This document shows positions 36,553 through 48,394 of a stretch of DNA of 64,000 nucleotides, piece by piece. A model generated the notes under the pieces. It did not search any database. It was not told where the DNA came from and saw only the letters and a program-made list of their open reading frames with translations. The stretch covers positions 434,001 to 498,000 of the forward strand of contig CM062382.1 of assembly GCA_031310005.1 (NCBI GenBank), given 5' to 3'. This DNA comes from Dactylellina haptotyla. Taxonomy: Eukaryota; Ascomycota; Orbiliomycetes; Orbiliales; Orbiliaceae. Position numbers and translations under genes: made by a program. Numbering within the stretch: the first letter of the stretch is position 1; each line of letters begins with the position of its first letter.

Positions 36553-37260
36553 CTAGCATTTTACAAATCGTGGAGACAGATGAGGAGAAAAAAGTAGGTG
36601 GTGTCGCATGAGCCCACGGGAAAAGAAATATTCTGATCCAAGCTTATCAAGCTCTTCAGAAAACCGTTTAAGTCTCTTGTCTTTCATGTCGCACTGCACT
36701 TTCCGTCCGAGGATTAGCCTTCGACAAAACTCGGAACCAACATGAGGGTGCCGAGCGATATAATCTTGATCCACTTCACGACAGCCCTCCACCACGAGGG
36801 AAAAGGCAGGACGAGAACCATGCACCCCACTGCAGCTAGGGAAGAAATTCCCATGTTCGTCTTCCCTCCTGGGTTTATGTCTGTCTGTCGTCGGACTCGT
36901 CGTCTTCGTCGGCCAAAGAATCATTAAACTACCCTGGTCCGAAGCAGGTTCGAAACGTACATAGTACATCAGCATTACATGATGGCTTGAAACCGTGCAT
37001 GTGGGTTTACTATCAGAATCCTGCTGGCGGAAGGGGAGTGAAATATGTCGACAGCTATAGCGAACCGGGTTTATAGCTTTATCGGGACCCAAGAGAGAAA
37101 AAAACCGACGCCCTTTCATTTCTCTCAAGATGGGGTTATCCACGCACACATCCCGACTACGAATAACCGATGGGATTTGCACTGTTCTTTCCAGTTCGTC
37201 GAGAAGGAATACCCTGGGTCGTGATTGCAAGGTCCTCCGTTTGGCATGTGCACCGGTCAC
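36553..37260 (-). CDS. Doubtful open frame, 235 residues
   Basis: The longest frame in the 9 kb gap, starting MTGAHAKRRTLQSRPRVFLL. It is rich in Arg, His and Ser, without domain, repeat or signal that I recognise, and its composition looks like chance translation. It is reported because it is the only frame of this size between Whi3 and Ssk1 and lies next to the tRNA gene. Probably not a gene. Confidence 0.12.
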   Translation of the reverse strand: MTGAHAKRRTLQSRPRVFLLDELERTVQIPSVIRSRDVCVDNPILREMKGRRFFSLLGPDKAINPVRYSCRHISLPFRQQDSDSKPTCTVSSHHVMLMYYVRFEPASDQGSLMILWPTKTTSPTTDRHKPRREDEHGNFFPSCSGVHGSRPAFSLVVEGCREVDQDYIARHPHVGSEFCRRLILGRKVQCDMKDKRLKRFSEELDKLGSEYFFSRGLMRHHLLFSPHLSPRFVKC

Positions 37261-40200
37261 GGAGCCGCCGCCGCGACCATCTTTTCAATTTTTTCCCTTT
37301 CCAACATTTGTGATGCTAATCCGCGGGGCACGAATCGCCATCGAGACTTAATAGCCCGAGTTCAGATATGCACACTGTGATCGAAAAGTAATTTGCAGAA
37401 ACAGCGCGCTTGAGATAAATTCTTTTTTCTTCCCAGTTTGTAAAAGGAGAAGTTCGGTGACCCCCCACTATCGAAGATTATCCCCCAAAAACACAAACCC
37501 AAAGGTCCCACCTTCCTTTTCGCTGGTCCCGTCCATTTCTTCCCCCTTCCCTTGCTTGTGAAGAAGCAACATCCGGCCAATGAAACCAATTGTCGGCCGT
37601 GCCAGCAACCCAGCAATCTATTCGAGAAATTGGCGTGCGGTGGCGTACCCAGACACCAATCAGGTGGACTCGCTTGGGCTATCCCAGCAAGACGGTCCCT
37701 TCACCCAGCTTTTTTTTCTTCCTTCTTGAAATTCCAGCAGGGTATTTTTTTTCGTTCGGTTTTTTCCTTTTACCTTTCTTTTCTTTTCCTCCCACCGGCT
37801 TTGCCCTTTTCGTCCTCCCCTCTTTTTGACTTTCGATAATTCGTCCTGTCTTTTTGCTTCCTCGTCGGGGTTTTCTCACTACACCTCCAAGCTGATTGGC
37901 CGGCTTTGACAGTGGATTCAAAAGAACAACCCCATTCACCGAGCGAGCAAGCAAGCAGCCTGCATTCTGCATTAGTTTCTGACATTTTTGTGCCACACAG
38001 GAACCGTTCCCACGTCTTTTTCCTCGGTTTTACTCGAGGGAATTAGATAAGTAAGTACCGAAGCATAGCATACTTCCATTCGATGCAATAGCAGAATTTT
38101 CTTTATTTTTTTTTTATCCTTTTCATATCTGGGGGTTATGTCTAAATAACGCGAATTCCTTTGTGGATTCCGTCAGTTCGGCTTGTACGAGTAAAGGCAA
38201 CATGCAGACGAGCTAAGCTAAGCTAGCTAGCTAGCTTCCAATTTACACTAGCTCTTTAATTTTTTTCTCTTCACCCCAAAAAAGTGATCTGTGGTCAATG
38301 CGAGCTGCAAGCTGCGGCTCAAGCTTCCTGTTAGCTGTTCCCGATACCTCCACAGCAGCGCTGCAGCCCGGACGCAAACCCGCAGCAGAAAAAAGCTCAA
38401 GCCGGTAGGGAGGTATATCAGACTATGTGATATCGTATGGAGAAAAACAAAAAAGCACGAGCGAGGTACCTGAATATTTTGAAAGGAGGAAAGGGATATT
38501 GATTAGATCATCTTTTTATCCAACACGAACGAAAAAAACCAACCTGGCACCCGTTGACTCGCCAAGGCTCGATTCGAGAATTTTTGAGTGCTTTTTTGTC
38601 TATTTTTCGCCTAAAGGATGTGCGTGCGCTACCCGTAAACGATTCGTGAAGTACAGGAGACCAAGTACTTATCGGGTCTTGAATCAATCGGATGTTGGTC
38701 AGACATTCAAAAATCCGTGTGTGGGCGAATACACGTTTTATTTCCTATTTGACCTGCACCGTTTTCGTGCGGTCGTTTTTAGATGCGATTGAAACCACGT
38801 GAGGGCGTCTTAAATTGGATGATCATAAAATGGCACGTTAATGCGCACATCGGTTTCCTAAAATCTGTTTCCGGGTGAATATCACACGCCGTTCGATATC
38901 GATTAGAGGAGCGAATCCATAACCGGGTTGCATGGGAATGAGCCCCAGCTTCTTTCTGAATGCGAACCCTGCTTGATATGATCTGCTATTGTAGTCAGGA
39001 GGAGGAGGGGCCAGCTTGATTCAAACGTTCGTAGGGTCAGGTTCGATTTGATCGAGTTAGAGGGTAAATTAGTTTGCGGTAGCACAGGGCGGTTTTGGTA
39101 ATAGGCGTTTTTAGTTATATATCGCTTTTAGGTTGAAGCCAACAATATCTGACCCGGATCCAACGATTCTATAACATTCCGTTCATTGTAAAAGTAAGCT
39201 ACCGACTTGGCAGGCATCGGATCGATCGTTCCTCGCCGCCTTCTTCTTCTCCATTATTTCTTCTTCTTCTTCTTCTTTAGTCTCTACGCGAACCGTATAT
39301 GTATCAGATCAGCTCGGAGCGAGCAAGGGCTGGCTATAGTTGTTCCTCACATCTCTGTATGACAAAGAATGCAGACGCTCCCGGAAAAGATCATCTCTGT
39401 TAGTAAGTGGGATCGGACGGTGAATGCGCCGAGTGGTTCATTCGGTAACACAAGGAATTCCTTTTGTTCCTGCTGTGCACCCTTGGAATTCATTCCCCTG
39501 GGATATGGGTAACTGAGTGCTTCAGGTCTGATACATAGGGACGCCCCGCCAACGAAAAAACAGAGGAGGATAGTCGAATCGAGTCGCACGTGGCGAAATG
39601 ACTATCGGTACTTGGAGATTAAGTCAAGACTTTTTAGACTAAATATTGTAGTATCGATATCCTTGGAGAAGTATCTAATTGATGAAAACGGGGCTTTGGA
39701 GGAGTAGTGGTGTATATTATCGTTTATTTGCCACTGCCAGCGTTTATTTTGTGGCTCGCTCCATGCAATAATACTGCCGAATGATGGGGCTTACGTCGAC
39801 GCCCACGTTGCGCGTGCTCGACGATCTTTGGAAAGTTGTGCGCTTGCATTCCGTGAGCAAGGGCCGTAGACGGGATCTGATTCGACGACATGGCATTCTT
39901 GACCATGTTTCAAAATATCGAAAAAACCTTTTTTTTGTTTCCACCGCCCCGACGCCAGTGTGGTAGAGTGGGTAAGTGGATATCTCAGACTGACACACAC
40001 ATGGACGGGTGGCAAGAAAAACCATCAAAACCTGGTGTTTCGGTGAACGCAAGGGAGATATGAGCAATTGGAATTGGATGTGGCAAAATGGATGGTTTAA
40101 TATGGGAGAGCTGACGAATTATATGCAAAGGGACGCCGAAGATCCCGCTTTTAGACTATTTGAACACCTGTTTTTTTTTTTAATGAAGGTTTGGGCTGCG

Positions 40201-41473
40201 AGGGGAATTTTGATAGACGCCTCGATTTGCAAATGCGGTGGAGACTGAGGCTGGGGTTTGGCAATCGAGGCTTGTTATTATTGAGAAGGAAGGTGAGGGA
40301 CGCGTGCGCCACAGCATGCAGGGAAACGGCATGCCTGAAATTATAGTATTGCGCATTTAACGCATTTAACTCTGGTGGTACAGGTTTTCTATATACTTAT
40401 TCCAACATCGAGACATCGATATTCCCGGTGGACACAAGTATACATGTAGAAACTTAACAGAGGTGCAGCGAGTGAACACGCGTAGACGCACCGGACTCGT
40501 ACCAGCCACTCCTTGCATGAGGTCGCAGAGACGGCAGAGTGTGGCGTTTCAGCTCTGACTGCAACCTGCCGGTGTCAAGAGCCAGGCAGCAACGGCCACG
40601 GCAATTTGGGTGGTTGATATAAACGAGACTCGAATGGGAATCGAGTCGGTCTGACCAGGCTTGCAGACTGACCCGAAGGAAAGAATGCCGTGCGGTAAAA
40701 CGGTCGAGTAGCGATAATAATGAAATAAATAAATAGTAATATATCGCTTACACGACCCGGGCACTCCAATTTACTCACCCCGTCTACCCGTCCTCGTTAA
40801 AACATTCTAATTTACGCATTTGTTTTATTTTATTTTATTTTATTTATTTCACTCGTCTCGGAGTATTATTCGAAAGAGAAGTGAGACGACCGACGCCAAC
40901 GCAGGTATCCAGCCACACCTGCGAGAGAAGAAGAAGAAGCCGATTGATTGATATCTGATATCATATCGTAGCGCATCCGTCCGACCTCCCGCCCTTCCCC
41001 CCTCTCCGATATATATACACCGACACTACGACTGACTGCACTGGCACTCGCCCGGCGCGTGTTTACTGCGATTATTACTGTCACAATCACCACTCGGGCA
41101 CATCATCCATCGAGGTTACAGTCACGTCCGGATGCCTGTCCGCTGGCACCCCGTAAACAGCAGTTGATCTCGTCTAACTGGAAGGGGAGCACACAGTACA
41201 GCCACCACCACATTGCAATTGGCACAAGTTCGTGAGCCGGACCGGGTAAGGGAGCACCACCACCTTATTAAACGAAGCGGAACGAACGAACCCAGCGGGA
41301 AAAAAGGGCAGAAACCACCAAAAAAGAATAATAACAAAGAAAGAAACCCCATCCGCAATTTCAGCCAGCTGCCTGCTTCTGCCTGGTAGTAGTGGTGGTG
41401 GGAAATTTCAGATGGTCGTGGATTCTCCCTCTCCCCAAACGCGGCTGCCACTTCCCTCCTCCACGTCCTGCGA

Positions 41474-44400
41474 ATGCTCCTATGGAAGGCAGCGGCCACG
41501 AAACTGAGAGCCGTTAAAGGGATGCGCGGGTTCAGGGACAAGATCAAGGGCACGAAGACGAAGCTTCTGCGGAGGGACAGCAAGGACTCGACCGAAGACG
41601 CCGCCGCGGTGCGCCCGTCCAAGTCAGCAAAGAACAACGGCGCCAGTGCTGGTGGTTCCGCCGGTGGGAGCGGTGGTGTCTCTGAGGGCAGCTGGGGCCG
41701 GAAGTCCAAACGACGGAGTCTCATCGGGCGGGCGACAGACCCTTCGCGATCCGACGGGAGCCTCGTCGCCACCAGCGTCGATACCACGGACCCTGACACG
41801 CCGACCAAGACGACGGTAGGTGGGAATGCTAATGGGGAGATCGTGATCGAAGGGGGCACGGCTCCGAAGCGACGGAGTGGAGAAGACGGAACCGAACCTT
41901 CGTCCTCGATGGCCCAGCCACAGCAGACAAAGCCACCGAATGCGGCCAGCGAGACTATCAAATACTCCACCACCACTGACACCACCACCAACAACCTCAA
42001 CCACAACTCTCATCCCGTCCCCGTCGTCCTCGTCCAGACCGCCAGCTCGGACTCCAAGGCCGGCATCCTCGGGCTCGAGAACCAATTGCCCACCGCTTCC
42101 TCGCCGTTGGCCGAAAACCCGCTAGCGCCTGAGCTGGGTGCCAACGCCCAAGCCCAAGCACCAGCACAAGCAGAAGCACCTCCATCACAATCATCTTCAT
42201 CCCTCCCACCACAACCTCAACCACAACCTCAACCATCACCCGCCGAAACAACCGCCATTGCACCCTCGCAGGAACGTGTAACAGAAGCTCAGACATCAGC
42301 TTCGACGTCTGCCCCCGTGCCTGCTTCCGGAAAAACCTCCGATTCTTCAACCGCCATCCCTGTCCGAAGGTCGAGTTCCAGACGGTCCGATCGCCTGTCG
42401 TCCGATCTCAGCATCAACACAACCAACCTCCCTCCTCCCTTCACACGCCCTTACCGCCTCTCTCAGTTCCCCACGGACTCGTCTGGAATACGTTCGGACT
42501 CCGATAATATCAGCAACGCCTCCCAATTGAGACGGGACAGCAGCCGGACCACCATCTCCACCGCTGAAGTTCCCCCTCACGCTCACGACCCCTACGAGGT
42601 TCCGGACAACGACCACCACAAACGGGATCCCACTACTGTCACAAACGTCTCGCATGCTCAGGAAGCTCCACCGTTCGCCAACAACTCCTCCTACCAACTC
42701 TCTGAGCAGCCGTTGCCGGTCCCTGTTGCTGCAGAGGCAGCACAGACCCTCGACACCGTTTCAGAAACCGGGGGCTTCCAACCAAACGATCTGCACCGAA
42801 ATGAGTCCGTGAAATCCATATCCAGCAAACCACTCCTTACATCTTCGGGATCGCGTCGGAAACAAGTTCTCTCGTTTTCTCGAAGACAGTCCTTAATACA
42901 CTCCTCGGACACCGGTCTCCTACGCTCCCTGCTGGAACAGGAATCCGCCTCTCCTACCTACGGCAAGGATAGTGGGACCAACATCCAGCTGGTAGCTGTA
43001 CCCATGCCACAGGGCGAGCACCAGATCCGCACCCGCCGCGTGTGGGTCAAGCGGCCGGGGGGATCACCCACTCAGGTTATCGTAGCCGAAGACGACTTTG
43101 TCGATACTGTCCGCGATCTGTGCCTACGGAAATACGCCAACGCGCTGGGTAGGCAGTACGACTCGCCGGACCTTATGATTCGGATAGCACCACCCGTGAA
43201 ACCTCAGTCAGCACGTGCAAGGCAGATTGGCACCATACAACCGCATACGGACCGAGTGCTCCTGCCGGACGAGATTTTATGCCAGCTTTTGGACGATTAC
43301 TATCCGAACGGACAGACATCCGAGGATGCCTTGGTCGTGGAGGTACCTCAGCAGCAGAGGTCGCGGACACCTAGACCCTCACCGGGGTCCCATTCCATAT
43401 CGTACGCGTACGGGCAGACGGTACATGACTTACAACTGCCTGGAGAAGATTACTTTACACCCGTGAACATCGTGCCTTCGGTATCACATTCACAAAGCGG
43501 GACGGTTAGGTCCACACATAACCTACCCGCCAATCCGAGTTCGCTATCGAACTATATCGCAAACTCACCGCCTCCTTCATCGCCGGGGCACAGGGGTCTT
43601 AAGAGACCTGGACCCGTACGGATGACGACGGGGTCCCCTGTCGGTAGCACTACCGGTTCCGTTCAAGGAACCACCGGTGGAGTAATGCTCTTACCTCGTG
43701 CTGGAGCGGGTGGGTCCGATAGAATCCGGTCCACAAGTGTAGATGCTCCGACATCCCCGTCAGTACAGCCGCAGATGGTGGCTCTACCATCCTCCCCTGG
43801 CGTTGTAAAACCAATCACGCAGAAACCAGCAAGCCCCGGTGCAGGTTCAACCTCACCCCGCGCGATAACAAAGGCTCCTACGAAGAAGGAGACCATACCT
43901 GCATCTATTGGCACATTAGACGGACAGGTTCCTTCTATCAACGTCCTGATTGTCGAGGATAATATTATCAATTTGCGACTATTGGAAGCCTTCATGAAGA
44001 GATTAAAAGTCAGATGGGCAACGGCAATGAACGGTCGCGATGCGGTTACCAAGTGGCGGACGGGAGGGTTTCAGCTCGTTTTGATGGACATTCAGTTACC
44101 AATCATGAATGGATTGGATGCAACCAAGGAGATCCGTCGATTGGAGCGGCTCAACAGCATTGGTTCGTTTTCTTCGAGTCCTGAAAACCCAGAGGAAACC
44201 TTGTCAAGCGCGGACAAACTCGACAAGTCGTTGGTGTTTAAAGGTTCGGTCATCATCGTGGCGTTGACAGCGTCTTCTTTGAGAAGCGATCGAGATGAAG
44301 CTTTGGCGGTTGGCTGTAACGATTTTTTAACCAAGGTAAACCTTGCTCCTTTCAATCCTTCTTGATAATTGTATTTACTGACTTGCAACCTCTTTAGCCT

Positions 44401-44661
44401 GTCAACTTCACTTTCCTTGAACGCAAAGTAATGGAATGGGGCTGCATGCAAGCCCTTATCGATTTCGAAGGCTGGCGGAAATGGAAAGACCTCGCTAGCA
44501 AACCGAGCGCGACGGGTGGGAAAACCGCAAAGGGAGGTCGAGGGAAGGCTCCCGCTCCCGCTCCATCCAAAAATAAAGAATCAACGCCAAAATCTCAAGA
44601 TACGCCATCGTCTTCTTCGACGCCACAATCATCGATACCACTGGTCGCAGGGCAGTCTTAG
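41474..44661 (+). CDS. SSK1: Ssk1-type response regulator of the HOG pathway
   Basis: Two exons (41474-44335, 44398-44661) give 1041 residues; the intron is 62 bp. Ssk1 receives phosphate from the Sln1-type kinase through Ypd1; when unphosphorylated it activates the Ssk2 MAPKKK and the HOG osmotic-stress cascade. The first about 800 residues are Ser/Pro/Thr-rich and disordered, with one folded-looking block (about 515-625, HQIRTRRVWVKRPGGSPTQV onward) that is typical of filamentous Ssk1. The receiver domain starts with NVLIVEDN: acidic pair Glu828/Asp829, phosphoacceptor Asp872 in VLMDIQLPIMNG, the Thr/Ala switch in VALTAS, and Lys954 in FLTK. The intron falls directly after the Lys954 codon; exon 2 begins PVNFTFLERKVMEWGCMQALIDF, the family's C-terminus. 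The start could also be the in-frame ATG 16 codons later. Confidence 0.95.
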
Positions 44662-45994
44662 ACAGAATGCACTTGTCGAGAATCCGATGTTGTATTGTGT
44701 TCGTGCAGTAGATGCACGGAGAAGGAGAAGAGCGGGGACGATGGGTCTGGCGGCTCGCCTGTCGATTTAGAAGGAGGCGAGATCTCGTCTTCCTCGAAGT
44801 CTTCTGATAGCTAAAAACCACCACGCTTCTGTCGCCGTCTACATGACTCTAGCTGTCGAGACAGGGTACATCTTGTGTCACAATGTACCAAAAGTCCTCG
44901 CTGGCTCTACTACTACTACTACCACTACTACTACTATAATGATTGTATTATAATACAGTCTTCATATCATTACGAATTTTTTAAACCACCTACTTTCTCC
45001 TATACCCTTCGATGCAGGCGATATTACTGGGCCTGTGTATATGTGTGTTTATTCTTCCTCGCCGCCCACCAATAAGCCCCCCCAAAACCCCTAACACGAT
45101 AAAAACCTCTCTCGGAAAAGCATAGACAATTCCTCAGCCTTTGTACATACATGACCAAGAATATGGCTTGTCCACTCTCCTAGTCTTTATTTGCTCTACC
45201 TCCTCGTTGTCTTTTGCATAAGATCGACCCGTTGAAAGGCGATTACATTAGCAGTTTTTATTTGATTTTTCTTGTCTTTTTCTTATTCCGTATCGCTTTT
45301 CTTTTTATCTATTTATTCATTTTTACCATCCTGGTGGGGTGTTCATTGGTGACAAAAGGGCATTATATCTCCTTTCTCTCTCTCTCTCTTCTTTTTTGAA
45401 CGGATTCCTTTTGTATTTCTTTTCTTTCATATTTTTTCTACCATTGGGTTTGGAAACTATAAGATTTTATCTTTTTTTTAATATATTAATTTGGGAGGGT
45501 TTTAACGGCCGATATATATCACCATTCTCTTTTGTCTTCATAGTGCGTATACTGGAGAGAACTTCGTGCGTAATCTATATTATAAAATCATAATGATGAT
45601 GATAAGTTGAAAGTAACTTTGATGTGGCTGCATGATTGCAATATTGAAGACACGAGCTACTGACAAAGCGTCTCCTATATGTTTATCCGTAACGTGTATT
45701 TTATTGCTTGCTCTTCCGCCAAGTAGGGATATATACACGGTTTCCTTTCTTTATATCTACCCTCGCCGTCCCTAAATTTACGAAATGTGCTAAATGAATT
45801 ATACATGAACGTTAAGAAAAAAAACGCCAAAAAAGAGCTTCAGCGAGGGTAAACCCCGGCGATCATTTCGAAAGGGAACGATGATCACAAGCTCTCGCTT
45901 TACTTCTCATATCTTCAGATGGATGAAATATACCGGGTGTGTCGTATATGTACAGTTGGAGATTTTTGGTATTCCGCCGTTTGGGAGTAGCTGG
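44662..45994. other. Intergenic between convergent Ssk1 and complex I subunit genes
   Basis: 1.3 kb, T-rich on the plus strand, with a CTA trinucleotide run at about 44906-44937. It probably holds 3' untranslated sequence. No gene recognised. Confidence 0.45.
44906..44937. repeat. CTA trinucleotide microsatellite
   Basis: About ten near-perfect CTA units with one ACC interruption, 3' of Ssk1 in non-coding DNA. Confidence 0.85.
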
Positions 45995-46386
45995 TTAATC
46001 GTCGTATCCTTCTGGGATGACTCTTTTTCCTGATGGGACTGTTCGCGGAAAATATGTATCGTTAGTCACTTATTTCTAAGATTAAAGTACTTGTGTGTGG
46101 AGATATATATATCTTGATTTAAATGGTGCTTCGAGATTTTGAGGTCTTATGTTCTTATGGGTACAGCACACGCAATTGAAGGGTGAGGAATGGATGGGAA
46201 GGTAAAAAGCATACTGGGATATGTCCCCGGCAGTTCCGGCGCCCGCTTCTTATACTGTCCGCCGATGAGGAAGATGGGCGACAGCGAGCCGATGAAGATG
46301 GACCAGAAGATTGCGGGGTTGTTGTAGGCGTGGTAGCGGGCCCATTGGTAGGGGGCGCGGTACCAGCGTGGATAGATGGTCGGCAT
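45995..46386 (-). CDS. nuo9.5: NADH:ubiquinone oxidoreductase (complex I) 9.5 kDa accessory subunit
   Basis: Two exons (46215-46386, 45995-46038) give 71 residues; the intron is 176 bp, the longest in the window. The protein has an N-terminal amphipathic part (YPRWYRAPYQWARYHAYNNP), one membrane helix (AIFWSIFIGSLSPIFLIGG) and a short C-terminus that exists only after splicing: TYP joins IPSGKRVIPEGYDD. Ending in a proline-glycine-tyrosine-aspartate tail after PVP/PIPSG is typical of the fungal 9.5 kDa subunit, an accessory protein of the membrane arm in the inner mitochondrial membrane. Reading through the intron instead gives a longer, unlikely tail. The gene is head-to-head with the mitochondrial ribosomal protein gene. 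Confidence 0.85.
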
Positions 46387-46726
46387 TGTGGGTTACGCGC
46401 GTGTGGATGGGTGGTTCGGGCTGCGCGGAGGCGTGGTAGTGGTGGTGGAGAAGGGTGGAACGAGGTCGGTTTCGAAGCCGTGACGACGTTGAAGACGAGA
46501 AGGACGAGTTGAGGTGCTGCTGCTGTTGCTGCTGCGGCTTTCGGAGTTGGTTGGTCGGTTGGTTTGGTTGATGAGATTAGATTAGATTTTGCCGAACCAA
46601 TTCTTCGTAGTAAAACTACTTCGGCAAGCTTCGAATTGACAGGACGGATATAGAGATATAACGACGAACACGAACCACGACGATTCGATACCCTCTCGCG
46701 GCTGCCGCATATATCCTCCAGTCAAG
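46387..46726. promoter_or_regulatory. Bidirectional promoter of two mitochondrial-protein genes
   Basis: 340 bp between the start codons of the complex I subunit (minus) and ribosomal protein S16 (plus). It contains GTGGTGG and CTGCTGCTG runs; no named motif is certain. Confidence 0.55.
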
Positions 46727-47179
46727 ATGGTCGTCCGCCTGCGTCTCGCCCGCTTCGGCACCCGTAACCGCCCTCTGTACAATATCGTCGTCGCACAGGC
46801 ACGCACCGCTCGAAACTCACGGCCGATGGAAGTGATTGGCACTTACGACCCGATTCCTCGACCTGCACCTGATGGTGATGGGAAACCGTTTAAGGATATT
46901 CAATTGGACGTCGCGAGGGCCAAGTACTGGCTTGGTGTGGGAGCGCAGCCCAGCGATCCCGTCTGGAGGATGCTGGCTATGGTATGTCGATACGCTTGAT
47001 ATGAGGGTGCTGTAGAACAGGCGGCATACTAATTGAGGCTTTGGATACAGTTCGGATTGATAGAGCCACAGTGGAAGATTGCGAGGATACCGGCCCAGCA
47101 GGAGGACAAAGCCGTGTACGAGAAGGTGCAAAAGGTCAAGATAATACCTGATGCCCAGCCGGCGTCATCCACCTCATAA
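46727..47179 (+). CDS. MRPS16: Mitochondrial ribosomal protein S16
   Basis: Two exons (46727-46981, 47051-47179) give 127 residues; the intron is 69 bp. It belongs to the bS16 family of the small ribosomal subunit, here of the mitochondrial ribosome. The start VVRLRLARFGTRNRPLYNIVV and the segment RPMEVIGTYDPIPRP...IQLDVARAKYWLGVGAQPSDPVWRML are the core of bS16 (in bacteria MVxIRLxRxGxKxxPxYxIVVAD...GxYxP...RxxYWLxxGAQPSxTV). The C-terminal extension (from FGLIEPQWKIARIP) is usual in fungal mitochondrial S16. No cleavable presequence is evident; the basic N-terminus itself may serve as targeting signal. Confidence 0.95.
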
Positions 47180-47513
47180 AAGGACCCTATTCGCCTGAAG
47201 GGCGATATTTACTGCTAAAGCTTGTTATAATCTTCTATGGCGTTTGCGGAGTCTTTTTTAAAAGCAGTCGAATTTCCGGGAAATAAATATATGTAAGATA
47301 ATGTCGATATAGACTGAAATATCGGGTATACGCCAAAAAAAACATCACTCTCTCTGTATATAATACACCCATCGAAAAATGATACAAGCGATACCCATCC
47401 GCTTTCTGTTTAATAAAGAAGATAAAAACGATATCTATTCCCAGATACAAGGTACAAACGCCATCAATACGCCGGATATATAGTACAAAACCTTGATATT
47501 CCATATTCAACGG
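47180..47513. other. Short convergent intergenic
   Basis: 334 bp between the stop codons of the MRPS16 and Prp38 genes; AT-rich, presumably 3' untranslated sequence of both. Nothing else seen. Confidence 0.45.
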
Positions 47514-48394
47514 CTAATCTTCACCAACCTCCCCTTCCTCACCCACTTCATCATCACTATCCTCTTCAACGTCGCTAACTAGCGATTCCCTAGGTTCCAG
47601 CTCGTCCATGTCTTCTAACTGCGCACGTGTCGGCATTCGCGGTAACGCGATGTCACACACCCGCTCCTTCGTTAACAAGTCGTCGATGAACTCATCCACG
47701 AATGTTAATTTGAACCCTGCCTGTGTCCGTAGCCTCAATTTCCGATAATCCGCCATCAGAGGTTCGAGAGTCTTGTATACCTCGGCGGCCGGCCAAGCAA
47801 GGCGGATGTAAAAGGCTGCTAGAGCGCGGAGATATCTGTAGTTTTTAGCTTAGCTTGTGCTTCTTATAGAACTAGAGTGATAGGAAATAGGAAGGAAACC
47901 CACTTGAAATCTTCATCCTGCAAATATTCTAACAATATCTCCCTCTCCGGGTTTAACTGTAACATCTTGAGAACAAGACATATAAACGCCGTCGGTTTCT
48001 GGTTGGCGTACTGTCCGCCGATATATTGAAGATCTATAGCTCTATCGAGGAGTGTGGCAGCTATTTTATTTTCGAAAAGAAAAGATTAGACCTGGTCAGT
48101 TGTTTCTTGAGCGAATATCGGTCATAGGTGGAACGGACAGCAGCTGTGTGACAAAGGTTATGTACCGTTTAAACCCCATGCTTGTTCCTTCCAGTACATC
48201 GAGTCTATTATACGTTCTCTACGGATGATGTCAGCTGGATTTCTCGAGGAAGAGAGGGGAGGTTTTGTTTCTGAAAGGTACCTTATGATCTTTTCCATCA
48301 AGAGCAGCGGGTTCATGGAGTGGATTGTCGGACCATCGTAGAGGCCTCTGGTGTCCAGCATCGCCTTCGCGTCCGGGGCGTTCGTTCTCGACAT
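47514..48394 (-). CDS. PRP38: Pre-mRNA splicing factor Prp38
   Basis: Four exons (48282-48394, 48166-48218, 47904-48060, 47514-47835) give 214 residues; introns are 63, 105 and 68 bp. Prp38 is a U4/U6.U5 tri-snRNP-linked protein needed for spliceosome activation (release of U1/U4). The family runs end to end: NAPDAKAMLDTRGLYDG...NPLLLMEKIIRERI, DSMYWKEQAWGLN, DLQYIGGQYANQKPTAFICL, LKMLQLNPEREILLEYL, DFKYLRALAAFYIRL, and MADYRKLRLRTQAGF with YEDFVDDLL-like FVDEFIDDLL. The end is an acidic tail (EEDSDDEVGEEGE). It is head-to-head with the Isy1 gene, another splicing factor. Confidence 0.95.

Larger units (their letters stand above)
36076..41473. other. 5.4 kb without a convincing gene, right of the tRNA
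   Basis: From about 37.4 to 38.2 kb, and again near 39.2 and 40.8 kb, the plus strand is pyrimidine-rich, the same sense as the Ssk1 gene at its right end. Simple repeats occur: AGCT-type at about 38211-38236, TTC at about 39241-39277 and TTTTA at about 40822-40849. The longest frame (36553-37260, minus) is listed separately. No second tRNA could be folded. Confidence 0.4.

Noticed and set aside
39424-39500. GCCGAGTGGTT resembling the A box of tRNA-Ser/Leu
   Set aside because: No anticodon stem, B box or acceptor pairing follows.
39940-40010. Possible tRNA at a GCCAGTGTGGTAGAGTGGGT stretch
   Set aside because: It looks like an A box, but no T-arm or matching acceptor stem can be found downstream.
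41122-42006. 294-codon minus-strand frame opposite the Ssk1 start
   Set aside because: Antisense to the Ser/Pro/Ala-rich Ssk1 N-terminus; no motif of its own.
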